Shown one piece after another: positions 61,805 through 64,000 of a stretch of DNA of 64,000 nucleotides. A program made the translations under genes and the position numbers. The notes under the pieces are model-generated. The model searched no databases, was not told where the DNA came from, and was given only the letters and a program-made list of their open reading frames with translations. Positions within the stretch are counted from its first letter, which is position 1. The number at the start of each line of letters is the position of its first letter. Source of the stretch: Variovorax beijingensis (GTDB taxonomy: Bacteria > Pseudomonadota > Gammaproteobacteria > Burkholderiales > Burkholderiaceae_C); the NCBI RefSeq assembly GCF_007828835.1, contig NZ_VIVL01000009.1, forward strand, positions 1-64,000. The letters run 5' to 3'.

Positions 61805-64000
61805 TGTCCCAACCCTTCGAACCCTCCGAGCCGAGCGGCATCGAGATCGCCATCGTCGGCATGACCGGGCGCTTTCCCGGCGCCGACGACGTGGACGCCT
61901 TCTGGCGCAACATCCGGGACGGCGTGGCCTCGGTCTCCCGTTTCACCGACGAGCAGCTGCGCGCGCAAGGCGTGCCACAGTCGCTGCTGGACGATCCCGA
62001 CTACGTGAAGGCCGGCGTGATGTTCGAGGGCTTCGACAAGTTCGATGCCGGCTTCTTCGGCTACTCGCCGCGCGAGGCCGAAACCCTCGATCCGCAGCAG
62101 CGCATCTTCCTGGAGTGCGCCTGGGCCTCGCTGGAGCACGCGGGCTGCGATGCCGCCCGCTGGCCGGGCAAGGTCGGCGTGTATGCGGGCGAGGGCGCCA
62201 ACGTGTACCTCATCCGCAACCTGCTGCCGTCGTTCGGCCTCGGGGCGGCAAGCGGCATCGCCGATCTGCTGGGCCTCATGAGCGGCAACTCGGGCGGCTC
62301 GCTGTGCACCCGCGTGTCGTACAAGCTCGACCTGCGCGGTCCCGCGGTCACGGTGCAGACCGCCTGCTCCACATCGCTCGTCGCGGTTCACACGGCCTGC
62401 CAGGCGCTGTTGAGCCACGACTGCGACATGGCCCTGGCCGGCGGCGTGTGGCTCAACCTGCTGCAGGAAGGTGGCTACCGCTACCAGGCTGGCGCCATCC
62501 TTTCGCCCGACGGCCACTGCCGCGCCTTCGACGCCAAGGCGGCCGGCACCGTCATCGGCAGCGGCGCGGGCATCGTGGTGCTCAAGCGGCTGGACGACGC
62601 GCTGCGCGACGGCGACACCATCCATGCGGTCATCAAGGGCACCGCAGCCAACAACGACGGCTCCGCCAAGGTCGGCTTCACCGCGCCCAGCGTGGACGGT
62701 CAGGCCGAGGTGATCCGCGCGGCACAGCTCATCGCGGGCGTGCCTGCCGACACCATCGGCTACATCGAGGCGCATGGCACCGCGACCACGCTCGGCGACC
62801 CCATCGAGTTCGCCGCGCTCACGCAGGCATTCCGCGCCGAGACCGCGCGCCGCGGCTTCTGCGCCGTGGGTTCGGTGAAGACCAACATCGGCCATCTGGA
62901 CGCCGCAGCCGGCGTGGCCGGGCTCATCAAGACGGTGATGGCGCTCAAGCACCGCATGCTGCCGCCCAGCCTGCACTACGAAAACCCCAATCCGCAGATC
63001 GATTTCGCCTCCAGCCCGTTCTACCTCAATGCGCAGCTGCGCCCGTGGCCCGAGGGCGAGGCACCGCGCCGTGCGGGCGTGAGCTCGTTCGGCATCGGCG
63101 GCACCAACGTGCACGTGGTGCTCGAAGAGGCGCCGGCAGTTCCCGCGGCACGGACCGCTTCCGGCTGGCAGGTGCTGCCCGTGTCGGCAAAGGACGAAGC
63201 AGCGCTGGTACAGGGCCGATCGCAACTCGCGGCGCATCTGCAAGCCCATCCGGAACTGGCGCTGGGCGATGTGGCCCACACGCTGCAGAGCGGACGCCGC
63301 CCCTTCGCGTGGCGCAGTGCCGTGGTGGCCAGCCAGCCGGCGACGGCCTCGGAAATGCTGGCTTCGCCGATGACACCCTTGTCGCGCGTGCCCGCCGCCG
63401 CGCCCGAGGTGGTGTTTCTGTTTCCGGGCGGCGGTACGCAGCATGCACGCATGGGCGAGGCGCTCTATCGGGACAGCGCCGTGTTCCGCGAAGAGTTCGA
63501 CCGCTGCGCGGCGTTGCTGAAGGCCGGCACCGGCATCGACCTGCTCGCGCTGGTGTTCCCGGCCGACGGCGACGAAGCCGCAGCGAACGAGCGGCTGTTC
63601 CGCATCGAATACGCGCAGCCCGCGCTGTTCGCCGTCGAGTACGCGATGGCGCGCTGGTGGATGAGCTGCGGCGTACAGCCCGCGCTGATGCTTGGACACA
63701 GCCTTGGCGAATACGTGGCGGCCTGCCTGTCGGGCGTGTTCTCGCTCGAAGACGCGCTGCGCATCGTCGCCGCGCGCGGCCGCCTGATGCGGACGCTCGC
63801 AGCGGGTGCGATGACGGCGGTGTCGCTGCCCGAATCGGCGCTGGCCGAATTCCTTCGCGACGGCTGCGACCTGGCGGCGGTGAACGGCGAGCAGCTCTGC
63901 GTGCTGGCCGGCCCGGTGGACGCCATCGAGCGCGCGGAGGAGGCCTTGCGCGCGCGCCAGCAACTGCCGCGCCGCCTGCATGTGGCCATCGCCTCGCATT
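61804..64000 (+). CDS. Type I polyketide synthase, KS-AT visible (runs off the window)
   Basis: An incomplete gene starting at an ATG one base into the NRPS stop (TGATG). The ketosynthase has its Cys in 'QTACSTSLVAVH' near 189, His in 'EAHGTATTLGDP' near 323, and a second His in 'KTNIGHLDAAAG' near 363. The acyltransferase follows, with the Ser in 'GHSLGEY' near 633. At least 732 residues are seen and the protein continues beyond base 64000. It should extend the acyl-aminoacyl chain by a malonyl unit, as in the hybrid NRPS/PKS lines of variochelin- and cupriachelin-type siderophores. Confidence 0.93.
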   Translation, partial: MSQPFEPSEPSGIEIAIVGMTGRFPGADDVDAFWRNIRDGVASVSRFTDEQLRAQGVPQSLLDDPDYVKAGVMFEGFDKFDAGFFGYSPREAETLDPQQRIFLECAWASLEHAGCDAARWPGKVGVYAGEGANVYLIRNLLPSFGLGAASGIADLLGLMSGNSGGSLCTRVSYKLDLRGPAVTVQTACSTSLVAVHTACQALLSHDCDMALAGGVWLNLLQEGGYRYQAGAILSPDGHCRAFDAKAAGTVIGSGAGIVVLKRLDDALRDGDTIHAVIKGTAANNDGSAKVGFTAPSVDGQAEVIRAAQLIAGVPADTIGYIEAHGTATTLGDPIEFAALTQAFRAETARRGFCAVGSVKTNIGHLDAAAGVAGLIKTVMALKHRMLPPSLHYENPNPQIDFASSPFYLNAQLRPWPEGEAPRRAGVSSFGIGGTNVHVVLEEAPAVPAARTASGWQVLPVSAKDEAALVQGRSQLAAHLQAHPELALGDVAHTLQSGRRPFAWRSAVVASQPATASEMLASPMTPLSRVPAAAPEVVFLFPGGGTQHARMGEALYRDSAVFREEFDRCAALLKAGTGIDLLALVFPADGDEAAANERLFRIEYAQPALFAVEYAMARWWMSCGVQPALMLGHSLGEYVAACLSGVFSLEDALRIVAARGRLMRTLAAGAMTAVSLPESALAEFLRDGCDLAAVNGEQLCVLAGPVDAIERAEEALRARQQLPRRLHVAIASH

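Overview
The window is high-GC proteobacterial DNA that reads as a Comamonadaceae (betaproteobacterial) chromosome, most likely Variovorax or a close relative. This rests on the gene order folC-SPOR-cvpA-purF-metZ-gltX, the neighbouring core genes (fbp, pepN, prfB, plsY, murB, argG) and a lipopeptide-type NRPS/PKS siderophore locus of the kind known from Variovorax and Cupriavidus. The genus is an inference; no marker gene such as 16S rRNA is present.

Region 1 (1-21020) is accessory DNA that ends at the 3' end of a tRNA-Thr(CGT) gene, a classical integration target. Its left part is a decayed or minimal prophage. It holds an excisionase-like HTH protein, a lambda-O-like replication initiator with seven 18-bp iterons inside its coding sequence, a DnaB-type helicase, a small terminase subunit and one virion-like protein. 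There is no integrase, large terminase, portal or capsid gene in view. Its right part is a defence-type island. It has a translationally coupled operon (11631-18426: adenine-type DNA methyltransferase, HEPN-like protein, SF2 helicase, GIY-YIG nuclease) plus a small membrane protein, and a convergent two-gene HipA-like kinase cassette (18963-20533). The four-gene operon matches no named defence system that I can recall and is the best candidate here for an undescribed one.

Region 2 (21021-48140) is core chromosome: fbp, pepN, a HAD phosphatase, prfB with its programmed +1 frameshift, a methionine-type ABC transporter with two binding proteins, and plsY, murB, argG and others. It continues with the folC-dedD-cvpA-purF-metZ-gltX run and ends with a tRNA-Ala/Glu/Asp cluster and its terminator.

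Region 3 (48158-52557) has a PAP2 phosphatase, an M20 peptidase, a YSC84-type lipoprotein and a ParB-domain protein.

Region 4 (52558-64000, continuing off the window) is an iron-regulated siderophore cluster. A Fur box precedes an ECF sigma factor, followed by a stand-alone FecR-N domain, MbtH, a type II thioesterase, a phosphopantetheinyl transferase, a TauD/SyrP-like hydroxylase, a FAAL-ACP-C-A-PCP synthetase and a type I PKS (KS-AT visible). Together they predict a fatty-acylated peptide siderophore containing a beta-hydroxylated residue.
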